Assembly (NCBI GenBank): GCA_963920525.1
Contig: OY986438.1
Coordinates: forward strand, 80,835,177-80,899,176
DNA from: Dichetophora obliterata
Taxonomy: Eukaryota; Arthropoda; Insecta; Diptera; Sciomyzidae
DNA length: 64,000 bases
Reading direction: 5' to 3'
The notes under the pieces were generated by a model. That model did not search any database, was not told where the DNA came from, and saw only the letters and a list, made by a program, of their open reading frames with translations. Shown in pieces: positions 1-11,165 of this stretch. Position numbers and translations under genes: made by a program. The stretch's first letter is position 1. The number at the start of each line of letters is the position of its first letter.

Positions 1-458
1 AGTCTTGTACGACCAAAACTGTCTTAAACATAGGCGTCCACAGGGCAAGTGCCCCCCCCTAGACTGGAAAAATTTTATAAATATTTATTTTAAATGTGTA
101 TATGTTATATAGTCATAAAAAATTTTAAAAAATAAAAAGTTCTAAGCCTGAGTCCTAATATCTAAATATTTTGGTAAAAATCTTAGTTTTGTCACGTTTT
201 GTTACGATTTCGTTAACTACTTATACGCATTGGTCATACAGCAATTTTGTGCAGCGCTACAACACCCTCCAATACGTTTGCATAAAGTACCAAATAGACT
301 ACACAGATTGTCTGCGCAAACAAGTGTTTGCGCACTCTATTCGACAGTGTATTTGGCTGTTTTTAGGTTTGTGCTGATGTCTGCTGTAAAATATTTTAAG
401 TTTTGGTTGTGTTTGCGCAAACTTGCCATAATACCGAAAGTTTTATACAGTGAAGACG

Positions 459-2125
459 TACAGTGGCTTACAGCTTATTTTATGCAGTGCATACTTTAAA
501 CGTTAGGGCTTTATAAAAACGAAACTAACAGGAATACAAAAGATAATATGGTGTCATTTAAAAGAGCAAAAGTCTAGTTAAATAAAGGTTTTCCATTAAT
601 TGTGAATACATATATTTAGATGTTTAAAAAATAAGAGAACAGAAAATACTGCTTAATTTCATCTCGCAGCTTATTTTATGCAGTCACTTCTCTCTGTTAC
701 GGTACTATAATGCTGCGCTGTCTAACGGTACTTTCGTTAGCTATGCCATCGTTATATTTCTATAATTGCTTTGTGTTAGCTTTTTAGTCGGATTTTATTG
801 CTTCAAGTGTCTGCTTCTATGATTATTTAAAATAGGAGCGCGCACAACGCTACAACAACGAGAATTGGTTATATACTATTTTAAAAACAGCAGCTCGGAG
901 TGAAAAATGGCTGAAATGGTTAATAGCAATTCCTCTACAGTGCAAAAAATCAACGAGCGCTTCGTTCATAAGAATCGATTGCACAATAAGAGCAAAGAAG
1001 CACCAAACAAAATTTTTAATGCAACCGACGAGCGTCATATTGTACGGAAGATAAAGGCTAATCCGAGACTCTCAGCTCCGAAAATGGCTTTTGAAGATCA
1101 AACTGACCTGAGCAAACAGAGTAGTGCTAAAACTATTCGACGTGTCTTGCGCAAAAAGAACTTTCATGGCCGAGTAACACGAAACAAGCCGTTTATTATC
1201 CCCAAAAACAGATTATGCAGACTCAACTACGACAAAGAACATATGTCCAAGGCTCCAGAATACTGGAATTCAAATATTTTTGCAGATAAATCGAATATCA
1301 ATTTATTCGGTTCAGATGGTATGTGCTATATGTGGCGAAAACCGAATACCGAGGTCAACAAAAAAAACTTAAAGCAAACCGTGAAACATGGCGGTGGCAG
1401 CGTCATGGTTTGGGCCTGAATGTCAGCTGCTGGTACTGGGAAGTTGCCGTTTATTAAAACAGCAATAGACAAATCTAAGTACCTACAGATCCTGAAGAAC
1501 AATTTGTTGCAGAGTGCAAAGGTTCTGGGTATAAAATTGAATTTCCGATTTTACCAGGATGACGATCGAAAGAACAAAGCGGGTATTGTGCAAACCAGGC
1601 TAATATACAACTGCCCACAATTGATGACGCCGCCAGCACAGTCGCTAGGCCTTAATGTTATTGAAAATGTGTGGTCTTTATTGGAAAATAAAATCCGAAA
1701 ACATCAAATTTCAAACAAAAACCACCTGAAAGAGATATTGAAAACGAAGTGGGCGAATATTTTGCCAACTATCACTTAAAAACTGGTCGAATCAATGCCA
1801 AACCACCTCAGATCTGTTGTGGACAACAAGGGCTATCATACCAAATAATAAAAATATCAAATATCATTAATTAATACGAAAAATTTATAAATGACAAGTG
1901 ACTGCATAAAATAAGCTGTGATATAAAATTAAACAGTATTTTCTGGTTTCTTAATTTTAAGCCAACTTAATATATACTTTTACAATAAATTAAGTTAATT
2001 TATTAAACTAAACATCTTGTTCTTTTAAATGATACTATATTATTTTTTCTATTCCTGTTAGTTTCGTTGTTATAAAGCCCTAAAATTGAAAGTATGCACT
2101 GCATAGAATAAGCTGTGAATCACTT
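459..2125 (+). mobile_element. Tc3-like Tc1/mariner element with long inverted repeats
   Basis: About 110-120 bp at the left (from about 459) matches, in reverse complement, the right end (to about 2125). The shared core is CAGCTTATTTTATGCAGTGC. A second inverted pair with the related motif GCAGCTTATTTTATGCAG lies inward, at about 668-690 and 1898-1921. Each end therefore carries two copies of the presumed transposase site, the IR/DR arrangement known from Tc3 and Sleeping Beauty-type elements. The left flank has TA at 459-460; the right TA is no longer clear. It encloses a broken transposase at 907-1848 and is nested inside a hAT-like element. Confidence 0.8.
907..1848 (+). pseudogene. Tc3-like transposase, two in-frame stops
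   Basis: This is a Tc1/Tc3 family DDE transposase of about 313 codons, a usual length. The N-terminal third holds paired helix-turn-helix DNA-binding sequence. The catalytic part shows IFADKSNINLFGSDG (first acidic motif), then GGGSVMVWA and SAAGTGKL. The second acidic motif appears as FYQDDDRKNK, diverged from the usual QQDNDPKH. The last motif reads GLNVIENVW and keeps its glutamate. The frame is broken by TGA at 1417-1419, where family members have tryptophan or glycine-cysteine, and by TAA at 1777-1779. The frame then runs on to TAA near 1848. The two stops and the decayed second motif mean this copy cannot make an active enzyme. Confidence 0.85.
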
Positions 2126-2541
2126 TTTGTGAAGGAAAATATATAAAAATGAAAGCAGAAAAGAAAATATTAATAGAAATTAAAAGTCTGCGAAAAAATG
2201 TGAAAAATAAAGTCTGTGAAGTGTATGGTCGTCGCTATGACGAGAAAAAAAGGCTTGTTTGCGCAAACAGTCTGTGCAGTCTATATGGCCCTTAAGCAGC
2301 CTTGATCAGCGATTAACGATTAACAATAGATTTTTTTCTATTTGTCGTCTGTTGTGCATCTATTGTTTTTACTAATATGTTGCATATGTGGAGTGCATTA
2401 ACGTGCAGTGTTCACAAAATTTTCACCGAAAATCTAAAACAATAAAATTACATAGGTAACATTTCACGTTCATTCTCATGTATGTGCACACCTTTGCCCC
2501 CCCCCCCCCCCCCCCTAGAAAAAGTTCTGCGGACGCCCTTG

Positions 2542-2720
2542 GTCTTAAATATATAGTTTTTATTGATTTGTAGGCGGTGAAAGGAGGTGTGGGAAAAAGT
2601 TATCTTTTACAAACCTTGTCCTTATAATTACAACAAAAAAATCCCTAAGCAAATCGGACGCTTCGTTCTTGAGTTATGGAATTAGTAACACATTTCACGA
2701 CTTTGTTTTGTATATATAGA
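2542..2720. repeat. Interspersed repeat remnant flanking the hAT
   Basis: Starting with the target duplication GTCTTAAA, this stretch continues with TTTTTATTGATTTGTAGGCG and an AAATCGGAC...TTGAGTTATGG tail. Bases 1-28 (AGTCTTGTACGACCAAAACT and so on) are the other half. The same wording recurs several times at 9.57-10.56 kb, so this is one member of that family split by the hAT insertion. Confidence 0.65.
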
Positions 2721-2930
2721 TGATAATATTTATAAAAATGTAAATCAGGTCGAAATTAGATATATTTTGTAGGATTTTAATACTATTTATGTTATATTTT
2801 AATTTTTTTTTCTGCACGGGCATTTGTTAAATATATGTAGTACATTTAAGTTTATGCCACATTCACAGAGTGGAGGTTGTATTTTTTCAACGAAATATCT
2901 GTGGGTAAATTGACAATGACAAATTTTTAG

Positions 2931-5900
2931 TCACTTTTTAGGTAAATTGTAATTGTATAAATATTTTTTAATAAATTGTCTGTAGTCGGCGTACTGGTAC
3001 TTAAAATAAGAAGAAATGTTTTCTAATAAAAAAATTTTATCTAATTTGTCTACATATTCATATCCCTTTATATTAAGATGGCATGGAGACCACAGAAAGA
3101 TTATTTTTTGATTCCTTAGGTTAGTTATAGACAGTCTTATTTGTTGTATAATATTGTGTTTATTGAATGTATCCAGTAATAATTCGAAAAGGCTTTTACT
3201 ATCCGTTATGATAAGAGTTTTTTGGTGCGGGTAACTACAATTAAGGTTTTCCACACATGTTTTAATTGCCAATAACTCACTGGTATATATAGATGAGTAG
3301 TCATGAATTTGTTTTTTTAATAACAAGATTTTCTCCATAAACTGCAAATCCTGCTTTATGATTCATGACAAAGCCATCAGTGTAGAAATAAGTATTGTTA
3401 CAATAGGTGGTATTAATTTTTTCTAATATCATGGTCATATTACGTTTATAGCAATAAGCGAGAGAAAAATCTATATTATTATCATTAAAGCACCATGGGG
3501 GCGTATCAGGGAGAGTTGTTGTATCTATATTATCTGTATTAATCCTGAACGATGATATTAGTTTGTTCATTTCATTTAAAGCTTGTACATATTTTTGTTG
3601 CCGTAGTTGAAACTCTTGAATTTTAGTTTTATAAGTAATCCTATCATAAAGTCGGTGGTCTTTAAATGAAAATATCTTAAGTGAGTAATTAAGTAAGCAC
3701 TTTAATCTTCTATGATCTAGAGGTAGAGATAACGAGATGACTTGAAGACTATTTGCTGGGCTGGTTCTAAATGCTCCTATAGAGAGTTTTATTCTAGTAA
3801 GTTTTTTATTTGCTCTTGCCTTTACATATTGTATATAAGATTTAAAAGATAACCTTTTGTCAAGGATTACTCCCAAAAATTGTGTTTATTTAAAAATGTT
3901 ATATTTTTGTCGTTTACTTTTAGGTACAAGATGTCGTTCGTACTCTTGCTGCGTCTCGAGAATTTAATAGCAACTGTTTTTTTCACTAAATTAAAAATAA
4001 CTGATATTGCTTCATGTTTCTAATTTTTTTATTGTTTTTTGGATTTTACTGGTTGTGGCAGACCTCTTTTCCCTGAGCTATATATTACGAGATCATCTGA
4101 ATAAAGTTAGGCTTTAAAATCTTTTGATCCATTATTTAAGATTTCGTCGATAGCAAGTGTTACGCTAATTACCGATCCCTGAGGGACACCATTTTCGAGA
4201 TCAAAATATTGAGACGTGGTGTTACCAATTATACAGCAAAACTTTCTCTCTTGAAGAAAATTTTAGATGAAAGCAAATAGGTTTCCTCTCATGCCTACTG
4301 AATTGAGTTTTTTGAAAATTAATTTTCTCTAAACACAGACGTAAAGTTTACGGATATCGAAGAAGACTGCTGTAAGCTATATTTTAAATGAAAAATTTGC
4401 CAAAATATCAGACTGTAGAATAGCTAAATTATCTATGATTCCTTTATTTTTCCTAAAACCGGATTGATTGATATTGAACGTTGTTTTTTTCGATGAACCA
4501 CTGAAGTCTTTTATATATCATTCTTTCTAATAGTTTGCAGAGACAGATTGTTTTTGTTAGTGTTATCTTTACCTGTTTTAAGAAAAGGGATGACAATGGC
4601 ATTTTTCCAGTTGCTTGGAAAGACTTGGCGTGACCATATAATATTGTAAAAATCCAATATATATTGTTTTGCTATTTCATCGAGGTTTTTTAGCATTTCA
4701 TAACGAATTTTATCGGGCCTTGGCGATGAATAATGGCATGTTTCTAAAGCAGACTTAAATTCAGATAGAGTAAGTTTTTTGTTATATAGTTCGTCATTGT
4801 TCAGTTTATTTATTGGAAAGTATTGGGATGCTGCATATGTTCTAAAGTTCTCTGTATAATTTGATGACGATGAATTTTGAGAAAAATTGTGTCCTAAGAA
4901 ATTTGCAACATCATTTCTATCAGTTAATAAAATGTTGTTGTGTTCTATTGCCTTTATTTCTTGGCAATTAGAGCAGCCATTAAGTGATCTAATTTTTTTA
5001 AATACTTCTGATGATGGGTATTTAAGTAGATACTTTCACAAAATTCAGTCCAGGACTTTTTCTTATTTTCCCTGATAGTCTTTCGGGTCAAGGATTTTAT
5101 TTTAAGAAATTTCGTCAATTTCGAAGCATTTCATGTTTTTTCAATAGCTTAGTTAATTTTCTCTTTTCTTTAATTAATTTTCATTCCAGCATGGAACTTC
5201 CTTTCTGTTATAAACTCTAAACTTCATTGGTATTGCAACTTTTGCTGCATCCAGAAGAGTCTTCGTTATATTATTTCCTAGTTTGTCTATATTTCGAAAG
5301 TTTTTTAACGGTATTGAGAAATCACAGATTTAATTTTTCACATTGCGCTTTTTTCATGTTCCAACAAGGTCTTCTTTCAAAATTGGGTGAAGTTCCGCTT
5401 AGATTACGATTGGAAAATGGTCACTATTGCACAGATCACCACATATATTCCATTTAAAATATTGTTGGATGTTAGGCGATATAAGACAAATCTAGATGAC
5501 TGAAAGACTTATAAGCAAGGCTAAATTGCGTGGAACTATCTATGCTATTCAAAATATTAATATCATATAAAAATTTTTCAATTATTTTTCCTCATGAGTC
5601 AGTTCTATTTGAACACAGTGGGCGCTAAAATTTCCTAACATAATGTAAGAGAGATCCAACTGTGCAATTAAATTATTAAGATCAATTTGAGATATATTTT
5701 CGGATCCGGGAAGAAAAATGGAGCATATTATAAATTTAAACGGAAAATTAACTTTTATCGCTATTACCTGTAATTGGGAAATGATAGGTATTTCTTCTCC
5801 CTCAAACAAATCATTAAGGTAAATACAAACTCCAACGTGTGCATTTGCTGTTGAGTAAGCGTTGTTAAAATAACATGAAACGTTTTTAAGTTTTTTGTAA

Positions 5901-6034
5901 TAATTTGGCTTAAATTTTGTGCCCTGAATATATAAAGCAAGACAATTGTATTTAGATGGAATAATTTTAATATCTTCTAAATGACTAGCAAACCCATTAC
6001 AGTTCCATTGAATTATTTTTATTTGGTTACTCAT
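2931..6034 (-). pseudogene. I-like LINE ORF2 (endonuclease-RT-RNase H), degenerate
   Basis: The reading starts at ATG 6034 with an apurinic-type endonuclease (MSNQIKIIQWNCNG; further on IMLGNFSAHC, a decayed form of the catalytic GDFNAH motif). RT pieces follow: FPSNWKNAIVIPFLKTGKD near 4.6 kb, then ENGVPQGSVISVTLA and LYSDDLVIY near 4.1-4.2 kb, which are RT motifs B and C with serine in the YxDD box. RNase H lies at the end (2931-3430) with YTDG, SELLAI, ITDSKS and a final VDKL, so the four acidic positions are still visible. At least one stop lies just before YSDD, and further frame changes separate the blocks. It would have been a single protein needed for target-primed reverse transcription. 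Confidence 0.8.
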
Positions 6035-6211
6035 TAAAAGAAGAGCTAGATAACATTAAATCGTTTTCTAAATCATTAAAATCCATTTGATCACTTGTGG
6101 ACTTAAGAGAAGTTGACCTCTTATTTTCCTTATTCCTTTTCTCCGCTTTCATCAATTCTCGTTTTTTCTCTTTGTAATGTTTTTTGGAAGAATGTTGATT
6201 GTCGACCCAAT
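6027..6211 (-). pseudogene. C-terminal tail of LINE ORF1
   Basis: An open frame of about 60 codons on the minus strand, rich in lysine and glutamate, ends with MDFNDLENDLMLSSSFNE and a TAA at 6027-6029. The ATG of ORF2 lies inside this end, so the two frames overlap by 8 nt in the string ATGAGTAA. The upstream part, including any zinc knuckles, is cut off by the P-like MITE beginning at 6212. Its identity as ORF1 rests on position and on the overlap with ORF2. Confidence 0.6.
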
Positions 6212-6288
6212 CATGGTATAATTATTTGACAAGGTAGTAGTGACAGTTTTTTGGCGATCAGGAGTTGTCAAAAACCAGCTATAGGCAG
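6212..6288. mobile_element. P-like MITE, left-end fragment
   Basis: These 77 bases closely match the left 70-75 bases of the complete element at 45812-46133, including the terminal CATGGTATAATTATTTGACA and the internal GACAGTTTTTTGGCGAT. The right half is absent. Confidence 0.75.
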
Positions 6289-7669
6289 TGTTTCCAGATT
6301 TTGGGAGAGATCATTCCCGTTTTGTTCATGCATTTAAGAAGTTTTCCCGTTCTTTCCTTAACATTTTCCCGTTGATTTTCAAAGTATTTTATAGGAAAAT
6401 TATCGACATTTTATTTTTTTGCTTCAGTGTTTTATTTTAAATAAAAAACCATAACAAAAAAAATCTTAGTAATGTAATTAAAAAAATGCCTTAAGCAATG
6501 AATCACATTTATTACTCGTATAATTACTTGAGTGTAACTACAAACACTTCCTTCTGATTTTAAATCCAATGCAGTTTTGAATTTTCATAAGCATTTTGGT
6601 GTGATTACTTATAATAGTTTTATTTAAATTCTGCTATGCGGAAGAGAAAAATTAAAAAATTGGAGGAGTTTTTTAATTTTGCGGAACATTTCACTTATAT
6701 CAACAAATTTCATATTTAAAACATGATGCCAAGAATTTGGCACATTTTGTGTTCAATATATTACCAATATTAGTTAGTGACCTACTATATTCTTAGTCGA
6801 GATCAATGAATTCAAATTTTATAAATAAATGAGAAAAATAGGAACATAATGGAATTAATGAAGAATACGTTTTATTTTTCAAAACGATAGGATTAACAAA
6901 TGCCAAAATTCTGAATGCTCCGCCTATCGCTTACAAAAAACTGCATATTTATGTAAAACGAAACGAACGCTGAACGTGATGCGAGACACGGTAAGCAATA
7001 CGTTTTTTCATATCAAAAAATATTGTTGCTCGTTTCTTTCACAACGTTCAGTCTTCGTTTCGTTTTATATAAACATGCAGTAAATCTTTTAAAAACTAAC
7101 TGCCTTACTAAAGGTGCCCCAGCCTATATGTTTCATACAGATGACATGTCAAAAAAATTACATACCTAATATAATCTGTGTGTCAAAATTAAGTTTCTGT
7201 CAGACAGCTTTTTTTCTTTTGTCTCCACACTATCTGACACTTCATTTTAAAATAAAAACAGCTTTTGAAATTGTTGTAAGCCGTAAAGTGTCCTCCATTG
7301 GCCATTCAAACTAAGAATAAATTCATTATAAAGCAATTTATTGAATAAATATCTTAAAATTTACTTTTTCTTCCATTTTCACAAAAAAAAAAAAAAAAAA
7401 AATTATCAAACTGATATTTTGAACAGATGAAAAAACATTCGAAATTAGAGATAGATCAAAAATTTACTGACGCAAATACAAACGACATTTCAAAACCATA
7501 GTTTCATAACTCAAGATGACTCAGATAATTTTAAAATGTATTTATACACAATATATTAATGTTATGTAAATGTTATGTTGTGACTAAATTACATTTTTTT
7601 TTTCACGAAAAAGCGGGCAACCTCATTTTCCCCGTTTTTAAAAGTGTCATTCCCGTTTTTTTCTTTTCT
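6289..7669. repeat. Unclassified repeat region, possible hAT-type remnant
   Basis: It begins CAGTGTTTCCAGATTTTGGG, which resembles the CAGTGTTGCCAGA terminus of the hAT at 46284, and has several copies of TTCCCGTT near both sides (6327-6375 and 7625-7665). No matching right terminus or target duplication was found. No gene is visible. It contains a separate hairpin element at 6940-7081 and an A20 run near 7382-7401. Confidence 0.35.
6940..7081. mobile_element. Short hairpin MITE
   Basis: ACTGCATATTTATGTAAAAC at the left pairs with GTTTTATATAAACATGCAGT at the right. The arms continue through AAACGAACGCTGAACGT and ACGTTCAGTCTTCGTTT. Length is 142 bp, with no coding capacity. Confidence 0.7.
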
Positions 7670-9150
7670 ATCGAGCGACGCTAGCGTGTTTCCTGGGGCT
7701 GTGGCGTGGTAGAGATAGACGACGTTAGCGTGCTCCCTGGGGCTTCCTGCGTGGTAGGAGTTGTCGACGGTACGTGGTACTTTCTAGGATTATGTCGTAG
7801 TGGGACTTTTCGCTGTTGAGTGGCAAGTGGTCACATGTAGGGCGTTTGTTACAATCGGATGGTGGAACGTGTATCTTGCGTGTAGACTGGGATATTGTCC
7901 GCTGAGTGGTGTTACCTGGGTGGTTATGATCTAATATGGTTTGCTACTCTTTCACCTAACTTGCTAGAAGGAAGCTTAACTAACGTAATATGTCTACGGC
8001 TGTGTTTACGGCTATGTTTACGACGCTAAAAGTGAAGCAAAATATTAACGTTAGAAGGAGGCTTAACCAACGTAATATGTCTACGGCTCTGTTTACGGCG
8101 CTAAGAGTGAAGCAAAATATTAACGTTAGAAGGAGGTTTGACCAACGTAATATGTCTACTGCTATGTTAACGGTACTAAAGATAAATCAAAATATTAACG
8201 TTAGAAGGAGGCTTGACCAACGTAATATGTCTACGACTATGTTTACGGTACTAAGGGTAAATCAAAATATTAACGTTAGAAGGAGGCTTGACCAACGTAA
8301 TATGTCTACTGCTATGTTGACGGTACTAAGGGTAAATTAAAATATCAACGTTAGAAGGAGGCTTGACCAACGTAATATGTCTACGGCTATGTTCACGGTA
8401 CAAAGAGTAAATCAAAATATTAGCGTTAGAAGGAGGCTTGACCAACGTAATATGTCTACGGCTATGTTCACGGTACAAAGAGTAAATCAAAATATTAACG
8501 TTAGATGGAGGCTTGACCAACGTAATATGTCTACGGCTATGTTTACGGAACTAAGGGTAAATCTAAATATTAACGTTAGAAGGAGGCTTGACCCACGTAA
8601 TATGTCTACTGTAAATCAAACAGACACTAATTCCACCAGGTAACACTCACCACTTCCCAAACACGTTTTGTTGAACGTCCGATTCCTTTGACTGCACGAT
8701 GATTAATCCGGTGTTACGCCTTGTGTATTCCAACCACTTTGACTTCTGCGATTTCTATAGGTCTAACCACTTTGACTACTGCTAGTACTGCACGTCCGAT
8801 GCCTTCAACTTCACGCTGAACAAGAGACTACTGCACGTCCTTTACCTTCGACTGCACGCTAAACAAGAGCCTGAGTTCATGCCACGACTCGCCTTTTATT
8901 GCCTTGCTCGTAGCTGCTTGCCGCACTATGACGTTAAAACCTGTTCTCGCTCACACTGTTTCGTGTTGTTGTGTATGTATTGTCTTGCTGATAGTTGCAT
9001 GTGGCGTGATGTTAGTACCTGTTGGGCTGCTGCTAGTTTGTGTTGCTATGACAGAGTGATCTCGGTACCAGCTGCCTGTGGCGTGATGACGCTAAAACTG
9101 GTTTTGTTTTTGTCTTCTGTTGCTATGTGCGTATCGTCTCGATAGCGGAT
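7670..9150. repeat. GC-richer island of several tandem-repeat families
   Basis: Base composition is visibly richer in G and C than the flanks. It contains, in order: a roughly 58-bp imperfect direct repeat (7676-7770, sharing GACG(C/T)TAGCGTG and CCTGGGGCT); a 75-bp minisatellite (7964-8625); two or three copies of a roughly 43-bp unit with CTGCACGTCC and AACAAGAG (8670-8870); and three diverged copies of a roughly 100-bp unit with CTTGC...GTGGCGTGATG (8885-9135). Reading frames here are by-products of the repeats and I do not call a gene. Confidence 0.65.
7964..8625. repeat. 75-bp minisatellite, about 8.5 copies
   Basis: ATGTCTAC recurs at 8077, 8152, 8227, 8302, 8377, 8452, 8527 and 8602, exactly 75 bp apart. 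The first copy (7990) is 12 bp longer. Units share ATTAACGTTAGAAGGAGGCT and TGACCAACGTAATATG. Since 75 is a multiple of three, one plus-strand frame is open across all copies except for a single TAA in the fifth copy (8338-8340), and a minus-strand frame also stays open. No promoter or conserved domain is seen, so a protein is not claimed. Confidence 0.9.
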
Positions 9151-9339
9151 GTATGTAATGGGATCATGCTACTTTTTTTTGTTGCTGTGCGTGAATGCTA
9201 TCTCGCTTCCACTGCTTGTGCTGCTCCACATATGTGTGTATGGGTGAATGTGTGTGTAAAGCCTAGCATAGTGGGTAAAAAGTATAATTTAACAATAAAA
9301 AATAAGAATTAAATTACATTCCATAATAAAAATATGAAA

Positions 9340-10565
9340 ATCTAGGTTGTATGGCGAAATTCGAACACCCGCGAATTTCATCGTCACAGCCTGAAGTACA
9401 ATAACGAGAGTGCGATGCGATTGTATAACGAAATCTCGCAAGCATTGCCCTCGCATATTATTTACAACTAGTATTTCCCGGCAGACTTTATCCTGCCACA
9501 GACCGCCTTATTGCCATATTCGAAAATGTCAAGAAATGCTAAATATATTAACCATTTTCAGTATAGTTGCCGAAAGTAACGATATGAACTAAATTACCAA
9601 ATTTTAATTTAATACGATCAAAACCGTGCGAAATGTAGCATTTTTGTGTGTTTGTTGGTGTCAAAAGGGGTGCGGCAAAATTATTTCCCTTAAACCATCT
9701 CGTTCTCGAAAAAAATCGGCTGCTAAAATTTCGGCTCAATTTAGCATAAACCTGGCGCGCTTTGCTTCACTCCACGCTGACCCCCCGAAAAGTGAGTGTA
9801 ATTAAAGTGGGACATGTCCATTTTTAGTGCACTTACTAACTTAACTACAAAATTTTATTCTTATATGACCAAAACTGTTGAAATAAAATATTTTCATTGG
9901 TTTGTGGTCTGTAAAAGGGGGCATGAAAACCAATTTTTAGTACAGTTGCTGTACTAAATGTAAGCCAAAACATACAAACTAAGCCGAAATTTTAGCTTAA
10001 TAGACCCAGTTGTCAATTTAATTGATTTATCAAAAAGTGGGCGTGGCTATATAGCGATCACGCCTATTTTTAGTACCGTTGCCGAAAGTAACCATGCAAA
10101 CTCAATTACCAAATTTTAGTCTTATACGGCCAAAACTAGATTTTTCATTGATTTGTGGGCGGAAAAGGAGGCAGGGCAACTAATTTTTAGAACAGTTGCT
10201 GACAGTAATCATACAAACCAAATTACCGAATGTAAGTCTTATACGACCAAACCCGACTAAAATAAAGTATTTTTATTGGTTTGAGGGCGGAAAAAAGAGG
10301 CGTGGAAACCCATTTTCAGTAGAGTTGCCAACAGTAACCATACAAACTATATTAATAAATTTTAGTCTCATACGACTCATACCATGTGAAATATAGCATT
10401 TTAATTGATTTGGGGGCGGTAAAAGAGGTGTGGCAAAATTTTTTTCTTAAACCATCTCCTATCTGAAACAAATCGACTGTCCAAATTTCAGATCAATCGG
10501 TCCAGTAATTTTGGAGTCTATAGGCTTCACACAGACAGGCAGACAGACAGACAGTGTTTTGCTTT
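9340..10565. repeat. Modular interspersed repeat, four to five 115-130 bp units
   Basis: Repeated wording: AGTAACCATACAAACT, then AAATTTTAGTCTTATACGAC, then TTTTTATTGGTTTG.GGGCGG, then AGAGGCGTGG. Units start near 9570, 9830, 10076, 10192 and 10322; the last two steps are 116 and 130 bp. The final part ends CAATCGGTCCAGTAATTTTG followed by a GACA microsatellite (10537-10554). A relative of this family is the insertion site of the hAT at 29-2541. No coding function is evident. Confidence 0.7.
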
Positions 10566-10581
10566 TTATATATTAAGCATA

Positions 10582-10934
10582 GTACTCTGTTCAGTTTCAT
10601 GTGAAATTTCACTCAAATCTCCATACGAAAAGTGACAGCTGCGAAACAAGCGTGGAAATTTTCACAACATGTTCGTCAGAGCAGTACTCTGTTCCGCTGC
10701 GTGAAATTATCGCAACATGTTTCTGAGCAACATTTTTTCACGACAATTTAATTGTACTGCCTATTTATTTTGAAGTGAAAAGAGAGAAATCATATGAAAT
10801 CTCCCAACTTTTTCTCTGAGTCTCTCTGAGAAACGTTGCCATAGGAATTCATTGCAACAAACTTTAAGTCAGAAATTTCACGCAACAATTAAATAGATGT
10901 TGTCAGCGAAATTTCACGCAAACGAACATAGTAC
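10582..10934. mobile_element. MITE with TA duplication
   Basis: Left end GTACTCTGTTCAGTTTCATG, right end in reverse GTACTATGTTCGTTTGCGTG, flanked by TA (10580-10581 and 10935-10936). A second copy of GTACTCTGTTCCGCTGCGTG lies inside at 10684, giving a doubled site at the left. No coding frame. Confidence 0.7.
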
Positions 10935-11165
10935 TAGGCTATAAGATGAGAAACGCCAGTTTTGAAGGCACCAGAGTTGCGTTGGATAAAAATAAAAGTG
11001 TACTTTTTAAATAATAATATTTGTGGGTAAAGAATAAAAAGTATTTCCGACAAAAGAAAAAGCAACATGAACTGAAAAAAGAAATGGTGAACTATTTTTG
11101 CACCCTCTCATAATAGTTGGTACCGCGCTTTACCATAAAACTAACTTCTATCTAGAGTAAAACAT

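Larger units (their letters stand above)
29..2541. mobile_element. Non-autonomous hAT-like element
   Basis: The ends form an imperfect inverted pair: CATAGGCGTCCACAG at the left, and CAAGGGCGTCCGCAG when the right end is read in reverse. Both sides are flanked by the exact 8-bp direct repeat GTCTTAAA (21-28 and 2542-2549), the duplication size expected of hAT transposons. Near each end lies a run of C (52-59; 2497-2515). A second inverted pair lies inside (about 295-325 and 2252-2287, core TGCGCAAACAAG). No hAT transposase is present, and most of the length is a later Tc3-like insertion. The flanking sequence belongs to the repeat family seen at 9.5-10.6 kb, so the pre-insertion state can be recognised. 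Confidence 0.8.
2720..6211 (-). mobile_element. I-like non-LTR retrotransposon, truncated at 5' end
   Basis: Read on the minus strand, the order is: C-terminus of ORF1, AP-type endonuclease, reverse transcriptase, RNase H, then a short AT-rich 3' untranslated stretch ending near 2720. An RNase H domain after the RT and an endonuclease start of the type IIQWNCNG suggest the I group of LINEs. The 5' side stops abruptly at 6212, where a P-like MITE end begins, so most of ORF1 is missing. Stops and frameshifts are spread throughout, which indicates an old copy. Confidence 0.8.

Noticed and set aside
2497..2515. C19 run as a biological signal on its own
   Set aside because: Homopolymer length is prone to sequencing and assembly error; kept only as part of the pattern beside hAT ends.
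7990..8643. Open frames of 116 and 88 codons in the minisatellite as a repeat protein gene
   Set aside because: The frames follow from a unit length divisible by three and occur on both strands; there is no start context, domain or composition typical of a gene.
8879..9312. Cysteine-rich small frames as secreted peptides
   Set aside because: They lie in diverged tandem repeats, and the cysteines come from repeated TGT/TGC words.
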